From assembly GCF_015706575.1 (NCBI RefSeq), contig NW_024037056.1, forward strand, positions 620,001 through 684,000: a stretch of DNA of 64,000 nt, given 5' to 3'. The position numbers and the translations under genes are program-made. This document shows, one piece after another, positions 24,401 through 31,700 of the stretch. This DNA is from Patiria miniata (Eukaryota; Echinodermata; Asteroidea; Valvatida; Asterinidae). Numbering within the stretch: position 1 is the first letter of the stretch; every line of letters begins with the position of its first letter. The notes beneath the pieces are model-generated. The model did not search any database. It was not told the DNA's origin and saw only the letters and a list, made by a program, of their open reading frames with translations.

Positions 24401-27400
24401 GTGGCGGGAGGCGCTATACACTCACTAGAGGCGCTATAACACCCACTAGAGGCGCCATAACACTCCATTGAGGCGCTATTTAGGGCGTATACAAGTAAAT
24501 CACTCTAATCATAATAATTGATCTAATTAAATAAATCAGTGAAACCTTCTTTCTTTTGTCATTGCGTCACAGTCATTTGTACATGTTTGTCAGTCTGTAT
24601 TGTCTGTCTGGAAGTCAGCGATCAGTGAGTAGACTGAGTATACGTGGTGGTATATTTCCAACCAAACGGACCTGCACCTCGACGCTGTTAGGGTTACTCG
24701 CCTTACCCGCGAGTGTTCGCCGAGGACAACCGACCTGGCAATAGTAAAATCCGCCACAATATTAATAGTGATTTTTGAATGTTTTTCTTTGCAAGTTCTC
24801 GTTCATTCATCGAGATGGAAAAATGTCCATGTTTCTTTGTACTCAGTCTGTATTCATCAGTTCGTAGTACGGTAAATGATCAGTGGTGAACAGCGAAGTT
24901 TTGTGGTCTTTTTATTAAAATAGACATAACTTGGGAATCAAGTATGCATATTATCTGAAATGTGCACATTTAAAGGTCAATAAGATGTACTATATCCCTA
25001 TTTTTCTTTCATGAAATGGAGCTAGCCGAATATTTTAAATAATTTTTCAAAGTCGGTCACTTTCTTTTTGACTCACCCTGTAGTGGTAAAACATTGTTGG
25101 TTCATCTTATAACTTAATTGTTGAGAAAAACAGCGTTTAAAGTTTATATTTTTCTTATTTCAAACAGTTACTGTGTGAACATTAGTTTCTACATGACACT
25201 GAAAGCCAAGCACGTTCCAGTCAACAATCATCCGGTGATTGCTCGGATCCTGGCCCATAAAAAGGTAACTTAAATCCTATCGGGCTTTCTCTCTGATCTA
25301 CACACCATTTAAAAAAAAAACAATCTCATTGCAAGATTGAGGTGTTTCAAACCATATTGGTATTTGGGGTTAAAACATGAGCAACAAGGTGACATTCAGC
25401 AAATCCAGTTCATCTTCTAGTCTACCAGTTAGCGACGTTCTCGAGTCTGACCACATTTTTGGTTTTCTGTTATGCCAGTTGATCAAAGAGCTTGAACCGT
25501 TGGACCTCAAACTTGAAGCAGAAATAGATGAACTGCTAAGTTCTCCACTGGCTGATGAAATCAAAGGTGAGTTCCGTATCTGTCTAGCACCTGCACCCCC
25601 CCCTAATAAAAACAAAGACATCGGTTGTAACATTAGAATGCTATCAATGCAGTGTTTCATGTTTAAGCAAGATTAACTACAAGGTTTAACCCAAAAAAAT
25701 GACTTGAGTGTAATTTCAATCTGCAATTCTTGAACAATGAACTGGTGCTGTATCAACTAAATTGTCCAGGAATTATGGTAACTTCTTTGGTCTTATTTTT
25801 TTCAGGGAGTTCAAAACCTGATGTCACGTTGCCATCACCAGATGACAGTGAGATGGATTCTAGTGATGATGATGACAGTATGTACAGTGACGATGATGCA
25901 GCATTAACACAAAGCTCCAAACAGAAACCCAGCATCAAGAAGATCACCAAGACGAAATCACAAGCACCCTCATCGAATGGCCACGGGGGTAAGCCAGCTA
26001 AAAGGAAGCACCAGAAACCAAACATAGACACCAATGAAGGCTGTGGAATGTCTCCAGATGAGGAACGAAGAGCGTTGGAGTATTATGAGAAGATTGCCAA
26101 GGAGGTACAGGACAAGAAGTTGGAAAGGAAGAAGCAAGCCAAGTAAGATTTCTTTTTGTCTTCCAATTATTTGTTTGAGTTTTTTACTCTATCTCAGTGC
26201 TTCTCATTGGTGCAATTTTTGTTGGATCATCTATGGTCCCTTGGATCATTATAGTCCCCCATTCATCCTCTATGGTCACCCCTTGGATATCCTGTGGTCA
26301 CCCCTTGGATCCTCTTTGGTCTACCCTTGGATCCTGTACGGTTCCCTTGGATCCTATGGTCCCCCTTGGATCCTCTAAGGTCACCCCTTGGATTCTCTAT
26401 GGTTCCCCTTGGATCCTCTATGGTCACCCCTTGGATCCTCTATGGTCACCTCTTGAATTCTCTATGGTCCCCCTTGGATCCTCCATGGCCACCCCTTGAA
26501 TCCTCCATGGTCCCCCTTGGAACCTCCGTGTTCCCCCTTGGATCCTCCATGATCACCCTCTGGTCACCCCTTCGATACCCTTTTCAACCCGAGTTCCCCT
26601 GTGGTTTCCCTGTTGTGTCTCTTTTGTCCTTAGATCTCCTTTGATCCCCGACAGTGCCCTCTGTACCCCTACGATCGTCCATGTTCCACTTTGAATACCT
26701 CATATGGCACCCTGAATATGCAATTCATGTTTATTCATCCTTGTCTTTACATTAATAAACAATTGTTTTACAAACAGAGAATTTGAGAGTCAAGACCAGA
26801 ACAACGAGGCAGAACTGGAAGAAACTGAAGATGGAAAGCGAGCCATCACATATCAGGTTAGATAAGGCTTGAAATCGCATTTTTTGGACGACACAGATTT
26901 TAGGGTCATTTTGTTTAAATGGTGATACATTGTATAATTTGAACGGATCGAGCAATTGAAGTAATTTTTTAATCTTAAAGAAGTTTATTAAGTTGGCTTA
27001 CCAGTCATTATTTTTTGTGTTACATATTTTTTAAAAAAATATGTAGGGTTTGGGCTCCGCTTTTCTTGACTCACCCTGTAGGACATGGTCGACACTGCTA
27101 TATAGGAAAGTTATTAGAAATGTGATATTTGAACACCCAGATTGTATCTTACATTCCTCCCTTTTGAATCTCTTAGATTTCCAAGAATAAAGGTCTTACT
27201 CCGCATCGCAAGAAAGAGCAACGTAACCCTCGAGTCAAGCACAGGATGAAGTTCAAGAAAGCCAAAGTCAGACGGAAGGGTCAGGTAAGCTGAAACAAGG
27301 AGCCAGAAAATCTCTCAAGGTTTATGATTATCCCTTAACACTTAAGACTGTGAAGCTGCTCCACATTGAAGCCTGCCACCAATAAATGTCACATTTTATT

Positions 27401-27502
27401 TGTGTTGTTTAGGTCCGGGAAGTTAGGACGGAGATGCAGCGTTATGGTGGTGAGGTGTCGGGCATCAGGGCCGGTGTCATCAAAAGTGTCAAGATTAAAT
27501 GA
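12492..27502 (+). CDS. UTP3: UTP3/SAS10, small-subunit processome component
   Basis: Twelve coding exons join in frame: 12492-12713, 13526-13754, 13898-14013, 14307-14411, 14608-14664, 15197-15309, 25168-25264, 25479-25566, 25806-26142, 26778-26856, 27177-27284 and 27413-27502 (TGA). They encode about 546 residues; human UTP3 is shorter, about 480. An acidic N-terminal half with a 'YYMDEVDEF' motif leads into the Sas10/Utp3/C1D-family domain (about 225-340; 'LRKESPEFLELV' and 'NISFYMTLKAKHVP' match the family). After an acidic/lysine-rich linker comes the conserved basic Sas10 C-terminal domain (about 475-546; 'KRAITYQISKNKGLTPHRKK' and the end 'VSGIRAGVIKSVKIK'). UTP3 is a nucleolar U3 snoRNP/SSU-processome protein needed for 18S rRNA maturation. 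Intron 6 (15310-25167) holds the nested LTR element. Exon 1 uses a weak GTTTGT donor. An untranslated exon upstream is possible but not placed. Confidence 0.9.
12833..13378 (+). mobile_element. Non-autonomous TIR element, TTAA-type family, copy 2
   Basis: Starts AGGTAGAGTACATCATTTG just after TTAA (12829-12832) and ends with the inverted copy CAAATGATGTACTCTACCT at 13378, followed by GTAA. The interior matches the copies at 1-441, 47181-47622 and 57136-57646. It fills most of UTP3 intron 1. Confidence 0.82.
14155..14215 (+). repeat. Possible tRNA-derived SINE remnant
   Basis: A 'TTGGTAGAGCTATGG' A-box-like and 'GGTTCAGATCCC' B-box-like pair are spaced as in tRNA genes, but the arms do not fold into a good cloverleaf. 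Probably a decayed SINE head in a UTP3 intron. Confidence 0.3.
14491..14514. repeat. (GTTT)n microsatellite
   Basis: Six perfect GTTT units in UTP3 intron 4. Confidence 0.85.
14716..14940. repeat. 75-bp tandem repeat, about three units, UTP3 intron 5
   Basis: Successive blocks begin 'AAGTAGTAGTT' near 14722, 14797 and 14870 and share 'TTTCAAACCTACTC'. The first two are almost identical over the 'AAAGCCTTAATTTAGCG' part; the third has diverged. Confidence 0.8.
15809..16672 (+). repeat. 5' LTR of the Ty3/gypsy element
   Basis: 864 bp, beginning TGTAACATTTG and ending CCGCCACA. It contains a TATA-like CATATAAAGC (about 15852), a run of four short 'GAGGCGCTATAACAC'-type units (about 16322-16397) and an AATAAA polyadenylation signal (about 16445). 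Identical by eye to the 3' LTR. Confidence 0.95.
16675..16693 (+). promoter_or_regulatory. Primer-binding site, tRNA-Leu type
   Basis: TGGTGGCAGCGGTGGGATT starts two bases after the 5' LTR. Its complement matches the 3' end plus CCA of animal tRNA-Leu (AAG/TAG class), recalled as ending CCCACCGCTGCCA-CCA. This marks the minus-strand priming site. Confidence 0.85.
16897..22380 (+). CDS. Gag-Pol polyprotein of the Ty3/gypsy element
   Basis: One frame of 1,827 codons carries gag and pol without a frame change. In order: an N-terminal predicted coiled coil (about 30-62), a capsid-like region (about 215-400), a CCHC zinc knuckle (466-479, CYGCQGEGHFAKDC), an aspartic protease (DTG at 559), reverse transcriptase (YLDD at 988-991), RNase H (about 1130-1260), then integrase. 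The integrase has an HHCC finger from H1388, a D,D-35-E core at D1457, D1517 and E1553, and a GPY-type module (about 1690). No chromodomain is evident at the C-terminus. These are the family's usual parts for particle formation, reverse transcription and integration. Codon use is more GC-rich than the surrounding introns, as expected for a recent arrival. Confidence 0.95.
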   Translation: MAKAKCSDEMSRKQRESTGTLTGERPVPILQEEIDLLRMEVQLKEDQLANSMREKERAETRLGQFLSQSPGSPEEEHHQRGWIHKRPERDDKEIEFKYDLTRDMETSGYGSMFGRAKQMQRTGTETGRNTSTPMRTMMKNTTYLPQSQSTAQTHPTTDRGGAMTPPVEGSPESGGVTPTNDKHGDAKEGRPTSPSTPWPLKREERIQSSQEWQDRFGGKAKRPNIVPDRFSGKQPWIDYREHFESCKRVNGWNDEEAAAFLAASLQGSAVKILTNRQGEGQARRYKYTELIGLLDTRFGPGQMAENFLMELRNRRQGPKETLQELGEAVRELATLSYPELTEDSRDRLARGHFSDAIASQSIREGVFRSRPSSLNDAVRAALATENFERIEEQRCGKKDKKCRMGRDEEEYRDTIIADVVDHLKQYYKNMRDEQATKEKSPQPEKRRDTRVYHPRPRRIANPDDRCYGCQGEGHFAKDCTNPTTPARRRSGNGRQPTLRPKRRLGEQKGQPTMGSEVQQDKTHLNPDDKREIFAPLVVPKQGLYVQGECRSVTISFLVDTGTTDTIISEEVYYQIPTERRPPLEQDGIRVVQADGSVMETVGVANMDLRIGRTACPVRAVIAKVKTKGILGMDFLLPTGGTLDFNKCELLLHGEHIRCTTRWGTTLHARVVVAETTVIPPGHEALVQGRVTRDFESGDLGIIEPIEGGGELAQKGLILARTLVDPKEGVLALRLLNPGSRECMVRSGTTAGRLTPVVERDVLQAHEVEPGDENKEVHVPGHLEDLWKRSVENLDPCYHYAVARLLTDFADVFSEGDHDIGRNDWVKHHIDTGETRPVRQRPRRQPLCKQQEIDRQVQDLLKRGLITPSDSPWASNVVLVRKKDGSQRFCVDYRGLNETTIKDAYPVPRIDDTLDALSGARWFSTLDLASGYWQIELDEDAKQKSAFVVRGGLYSWRVMPFGLCNAPATFERLMERVVSGLQWETLLVYLDDVIVYGRSVMEEIQRLREVLQRFRLAGLKLKPKKCFLFKETVKYLGHVVSPAGVSTDPDKIEAIKSWPTPTDVKGVRSFLGLASYYRRFIKGFADVARPLHRLTEKSREFLWDDSCEVAFVTLKNHLQEAPILAYPDPTGDFVLDTDASGESIGAVLSQIQEGEERVIAYASRTLSRPERNYCVTRRELLAVVFYLKHFKQYLYGRKTTIRTDHAALRWLVNFKDPEGQVARWLQVIGEYNYEIIHRPGKKHGNADGLSRKPCSQCGLADDVNTEVGAKAEVTDVLSGEDSVVREEKMVTRLLQMEPTITLKDIAEAQLRDPTLCGIVNCKTGSEERPDWSYAQARGIVGKIYWGQWERLEIRDSVLCRRWESHDGRDIEWKVILPREYREVVLEELHAGVTSGHFGVERTLAKVRTRYYWAGMAADVRSFCRRCLRCAQRKSPPRKRRAPLQQHQVDMPMDRVALDLVGPLPESESGNKWILVIGEYFTKWMESYALPDSTAETVAKAFVENFVCRFGVPRELHSDQGRNFESEVFAEMCKILGIEKTRTVAYNPKSDGLVERFNRTLLNTVSMMIDPTKHQKDWDKQLAFATCAYRSVPQESTGETPNMLMLGREVRLPVDLTTQTIAVEGRGPNTDYAENLRHQMQTAHDRARQKLGTSARHQKKTYDKRTAGTGLEEGQFAWLYVHAKKKGVSPKLTSHWEGPYLILTKLSDVTYRIQKKPRGKMQVVHFDRLTPYQGPQLQPWEHRPRKEVANEGVTHDDQAVPLHEANNRDKPEATPVQDSIGGGNLEGSSEASNNLAPEPPMMEDSDQNNGTALPRRNPARIRKLPCRFR
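22516..23436 (+). CDS. Accessory C2H2 zinc-finger protein encoded by the LTR element
   Basis: 306 codons in the place usually taken by env. I start it at ATG 22516, because a good splice acceptor (pyrimidine-rich tract, then AG at 22507-22508) ends 7 bases upstream; an in-frame ATG at 22453 would add 21 hydrophobic residues read through the acceptor tract. Two adjacent C2H2 fingers lie near the N-terminus: C14-C17-H30-H35 and C43-C46-H59-H64, both C-x2-C-x12-H-x4-H. The remainder is basic then acidic/proline-rich and probably disordered, with a conserved-looking tail ending ERIYEVNFD. No signal peptide or membrane segment is evident with the 22516 start, so it does not look like an envelope protein. 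The acceptor suggests expression from a spliced subgenomic RNA, as retroelements use for 3' ORFs. Nucleic-acid binding is inferred from the fingers; the role is unknown. Confidence 0.85.
   Translation: MEKPRRQEKRTFACEECEEKFNQRRSLYRHMQIAHGPKLYCWCLQCDFYCNRKDNMRRHYRQEHPNQLTEVESILLETETERKDRKRKETTSGGTTHHRNPPKRVSSAQTERDLGDATSWEEVGEMLRKEKRTRAPAACSKCPEEQPHTEVKRRRVADTPVESPCTVEDFRHVQEEPLNLTCPQSSSAPAEISLSPASLSLVIEETATPRGPPRTSGKPLALLERMRQEKAEDEASSHPEDSSETESRPNAEPREPQFRPVEPMALQDVLRGHVTRVTEISTQTTFQDGTKVSETRVERIYEVNFD
23895..24758 (+). repeat. 3' LTR of the Ty3/gypsy element
   Basis: 864 bp, the same length as the 5' LTR and identical to it by eye. A short purine-rich stretch (AGAAGGAAG) lies just before it and is the likely plus-strand primer site. 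Confidence 0.95.
26215..26700. repeat. Minisatellite, about 20-23 bp units, UTP3 intron 9
   Basis: About 18-20 degenerate units of the type 'CCCTTGGATCCTCTATGGTCA'. Open frames cross it on the + strand only because the units lack stop codons. Confidence 0.88.
27025..27079 (-). mobile_element. Single inverted end of a CAGGGTGAGT-type mariner-like element
   Basis: Read on the reverse strand: TA, then CAGGGTGAGTCAAGAAAAGC. Close to the end at 50948. Lies in UTP3 intron 10. Inner boundary not determined. Confidence 0.45.
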
Positions 27503-28230
27503 TTACTTTTCCAGAGTCACATTTTTCAGTCTGAAGGAGTTTAATATGAATTCCATTTTGCTGTTTGCATGAAGTTAAACCGTTGGACTAGCAAATCATG
27601 ATGAAAAGGTTCCATTTGTGATTTAATTGGGAGGACAATAAAATGCAAATCCCAGGAAATTTTAATTTGATGAAAAAATTACAAAATAGTGCTTTGATTA
27701 AGTATATGTCAAAAGCATCATGCCTAATTTGCTTAAACAGTCACCTGGATGGAAGTTCTTGTTATTGGTCAGATTCTCATAATAACCTAATACTTGCATT
27801 TTTATTTAAATTTTGCCTCAAAATTATGAAATACAGACTTTAAAGTTGTATAAAGAATGGTTCTGGTTATTTTTTTGGTAATAAAGCATTGGTATCCAAA
27901 TTAATTACCATCATAAAAAGTGTGCTGATGTTTCTGATTTATTGGGAGCTGATATGGCCAAGTTGCTTAATTTTCATAATGGGAAACCATTTTTATTGTT
28001 TACGGGTTTAATAAGTGACTTGGAGACAGAAAAGTGTTAGCTCATTTGCATTTCGAGGAACAATTCACCAATCGGAGGAATGCTTCGCATTGAGTTAACA
28101 ACAGCGCCCTCTTGCGAATATTCTAATGTCGCGCCGCAATTACGCACTTCTGGAAAATAAGCGCGATTTCCAAATTGCGCGACAATACAAAATACGCGCG
28201 ACTCCGCTATATACATGGGGCGCCCTCTGT
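27503..28230. other. UTP3 3' UTR and short intergenic region
   Basis: AATAAA signals occur near 27638 and 27882, the latter a likely UTP3 polyadenylation site. From about 28090 the sequence turns CpG-rich with repeated GCGCGA words, probably the LRRC34 promoter side. No gene seen. Confidence 0.55.
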
Positions 28231-28246
28231 AGTCGTTGATCCGTCA

Positions 28247-28264
28247 GTTGTTTATATGGCAACC
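28247..28264 (+). promoter_or_regulatory. Possible RFX X-box-like element before LRRC34
   Basis: GTTGTTTATATGGCAACC resembles the imperfect inverted repeat bound by RFX factors (one good GGCAAC half-site, one weaker half). It lies about 80 bases before the predicted non-coding exon's donor. RFX factors drive ciliary genes. The match is partial. Confidence 0.35.
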
Positions 28265-28755
28265 TGATCCGAGTGGGATGTGATTTCTTGGGTTGACACT
28301 ATTTATCGATACGTCTTTTTTAACCAAGCGCCAGCGAAATTTAGGTAAGTTGTAAGACAAATTATGTTTGTTAAGCAAGTTTTAACTTTGTTTCCTTTCC
28401 ATAAAGAGTCGAGAACAGGAATATATGACCTTGTAAAAGTTGCTTTAAACGTGGTTTCTTGTCGCATGTCCTCACCTTCGATTTTCTTCACTGCACAGTT
28501 TACTCAGTTTTTGCATGTTCTTGTGCGTCCTGCACATTGCGAAGTGTACAAAACTAATGTATGTAGGCCTAGGCCTATCATGTGTGTGTTTGATTCTCGC
28601 ATTTCAATCAGTCATTGTATGTGTATTGCAGCCTTGAGGATTCAAGATTTTGTTGTAATTTTGATGTTATTCACTTAATTTTTTTTGCAACAGTTTTTCA
28701 GCTGTATTTATATACTGCTGTCCTGCTTGAGCATTGTTGAGGATTGACCCTCAAA

Positions 28756-31700
28756 ATGTCCGATCCGGCTGGTGTACTGAAGCGATATGAAGACGTATGT
28801 GAGGAGATGGGCGTCAAACCAGCGCCATTCATCATGAAAGTACTAGAGAAGGAAAAAGATGACCAAATTACGTGAGTTCCTTTGTTTCACAAGTTATACT
28901 GTTTGCTTGTCTGCTTATTGGCTACCTTCCTGAGCATCATGATTTTTGTTCATATTTCTTCTTCTCCAGGCTTTGTGTTTGAGCTTACATTCAAAAAGAT
29001 GTCAATTTTTCCTAGCATTTTTCCTGTTTCTCTATCTGTGAACTTTGTGATCTTGTGTGTTTTCAATAGAAAGGATTCTTAAATTTGAAAGCACAACAAA
29101 CTAGTTTCCATTAAACATAAGGGGGAAAAGAAGTCTTGTTTCTTAAAACCTGTTGTTTTCTCATCAATCTGTACTTCTAACATGAATTTCTGACTTTCAA
29201 AACTTTGTCCTAAGAAGATTGTTCTAACTTTTATTACTAACTTTCTTTGGAAATCTTATAATCGTTCCTCATGACCATGCAGAAGAGAGAAACAGAAACT
29301 GTGAGTATTGCTATTTTTTTTGCAGCATGCCACCATTATGCTTCTTGATGTGCTGTTGACTTTGGCCTGATAGAGATCACAGCAAGGCAGAGTTTTAATC
29401 AAGTGAATCTTTAGTCATGTTACTGTTAGTCATCAGAAACCATCATAAGTCAATCACAAGACATCACAAGCCGTAGGTCATTTTGTCTTAAGTCAATCAC
29501 AGCATTTAGCAAAGAACTACGACTTAGGCCTTCCTTTGTCATTAGTCATCCTTTACTACATGACCATGTGACCTGATTTGTGATTGACTTGTGATTAACT
29601 TCTGATTTGACTTGTGAAATACTTTGGATTGACTTGCTTACAGCTCTGCAGCCAAGCATCACATTTTCGCCATTGCTAAGTTAATTGTGTGATGCATACC
29701 ATGTTGAACACTTGCTAAATAAATGTTTCATGTCGATTTGTGGTAGCGGACATAATTCACATCTTGAGTAAATGTATTCCACATTTTCATTTGCACAATA
29801 GCAAACATTTGTCCACCTTTACAATACAATGTAGGCCTACACTAGAAGCATATCACTGTCTTTACATACACATTTATTTTGACTACAAGACACATCTCAT
29901 GATTTCACAAGTTTTGGCTGTCAGTTTTACAAAAGGAACATAAAGCCCTTTCTCCACACTGGATGTAGATCTTGGCACTCGGTTTTTTATTTGTACACAC
30001 TAGTGCAGGGCCAGTTGAAAATGTGCCTGTTCGGGAGGGGCAAATTGCTTGACCGCTGGTTGCTTGCAGCGTTTTTTGAGAACTTTTCGTGCAAACAACG
30101 CGCACGATTATGGGGAAAAAAAGTGTACCATTGTTTATTTACCCTCTATTCTATGCGCGGACGCAGCATATTGACGCCATAGATGTAGAACTATATCTAT
30201 GAGTGACGCGGCATATTATTCTACACACGGCTTATTATTCAATGCGAGGACACGCGCTTTAGCTTAAACATGACGTAAACAATAATGAAAAGGACTTCGC
30301 GTGTTCTATGCTATATACTGCCACGTTGAGGCTCAGAAAATGCTGCTTTTTTGCAGCTTTTTCGAGAACCGCTCGTCCAAACCACTTTAAAATTGGCACT
30401 GCACATTCTGTTGTCCCGAACAATGTACCCGCCGATTTTCAACTTCATACGGTGCCCGGTTCTGGAAATAATCGACGGACAGCCAGACAGACAGACAGAG
30501 ATTTCTGGAATTATAGTAGAGATAAGTTTTTTTCCGTGAACACTTAGATTTCTTTGTACACGTACAGACGTACAACTAAAGATTTAAATTTGGCAATACT
30601 CTCTTCATTTCATCCTGGTCATGCAAAATAATGTACATTAGGGATAATTCATTTATTATCACAATTCAAAGGATTTTCATTGACATAAATAGGAAGTTTA
30701 TGAATTTGAATGGTGCCATTTGCTGTACTTATCAGTGTTGGAGCAAAGGCTTTGACCCTCAAGGCCAAGGCTTTGACCCTCAAGGCCAAGGCCAAGGCTT
30801 TGACCCTCAAGCCTCGAGGCCAAGGCTTAACCCTCAAGGCTAAGGCCAAGGCCAAGGCCCTGTTTTATAAAATGACCACTAAATGTAGAACTAATTATAG
30901 TCACATGACACATCATCACGAATCGCTCATTAAGAAGAACAACATGCTCGCATACACTGTTATATGACTGCATTGTATCTATTAAAGTATAAGTTCAGGT
31001 CTTCATGAATATGGTTTAACTAAAACAAAATAACGATATATTGACGCACAATTCTCCCGAGTGTAACAAAAGGGGGATCCAAGAAACTGATTTGGGAAAT
31101 TTGTATTTGCTGGGCCAACATGGTCAGAAATATTAGCATTATCTAAAACAGATACATGCAAATTATCTTTAGCACTGAGGGAGACATATACAACCAATCA
31201 GATCTATTCCATAATTGTATATAATTTAAGTGATCATCTCATTAGCCCCACAAGTGTACAGAATATTGTTGCAGCAAATCTACTACAATGGTAACAAAAT
31301 ATGATGCTATAAAAGTGGAAGTGTGCCCAACACACAAATCTATAGGGTGTTTCCCTCCTCCATGGTAACACGATTAAAATGGTAACAGCAAAATTTCAAA
31401 CAGATTTATCTGGAAAATGCAAAAATCTATGGGCCTTGAAGAGCCTTGACTCAAAATTGTAAGGCACTGATCCCTCAAGCCTCGAGGCCAAGGCCCTAAA
31501 GTCCAGCCTTAAGGCAGCCTTAAGGCCAAGGCCCAGCATCAAGGCACTACATCACTGGTACATGTATTATTGGCATTTTGAGTAACATTCATTGTATTAA
31601 TAGCATAAGCAACACGTTCTTTGGGTGATTTGCCATGTTTTTATTTTAAGTTATGGGGTGATCATGCAGTTTGGATGTGAATGGCATGTTCCATGTTCAT

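Larger units (their letters stand above)
15809..24758 (+). mobile_element. Ty3/gypsy LTR retrotransposon, whole-looking, with an extra C2H2 ORF
   Basis: An 8,950-bp element in UTP3 intron 6, in the same orientation as the host gene. Parts in order: 5' LTR (15809-16672), primer-binding site for tRNA-Leu (16675-16693), a single gag-pol frame (16897-22380), a zinc-finger ORF (22516-23436), a short purine-rich stretch before the 3' LTR (about 23883-23891), and 3' LTR (23895-24758). ATAT (15805-15808 and 24759-24762) flanks it; a 5-bp duplication is also possible, because terminal bases are shared with the target. By eye the two 864-bp LTRs show no difference, so the insertion is very recent. It looks whole, with no break seen in either long frame. 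The RT-RNase H-integrase order and GPY-type integrase tail place it in Ty3/gypsy (Metaviridae). It has inserted into an older TIR element. Confidence 0.95.
15448..25080. mobile_element. Mariner-like non-autonomous TIR element, split by the LTR element
   Basis: The left end (15448) CAGGGTGAGTCAAAAA and the inverted right end (25080) share about 25 of 26 terminal bases. Removing the LTR element (15809-24758) leaves about 680 bp with no long open frame. TA follows the right end; the left flank reads AA, so one duplication copy has probably mutated. Single ends with the same terminus occur at 27079 (inverted) and 50948. The TA target and CAGGG terminus suggest a Tc1/mariner-type origin; this is inference from termini only. 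Confidence 0.7.

Noticed and set aside
26034-26644. Overlapping + strand frames rich in 'PWILYGS' repeats
   Set aside because: They are read-through of the 20-23 bp minisatellite in UTP3 intron 9; the real exon ends at 26142.
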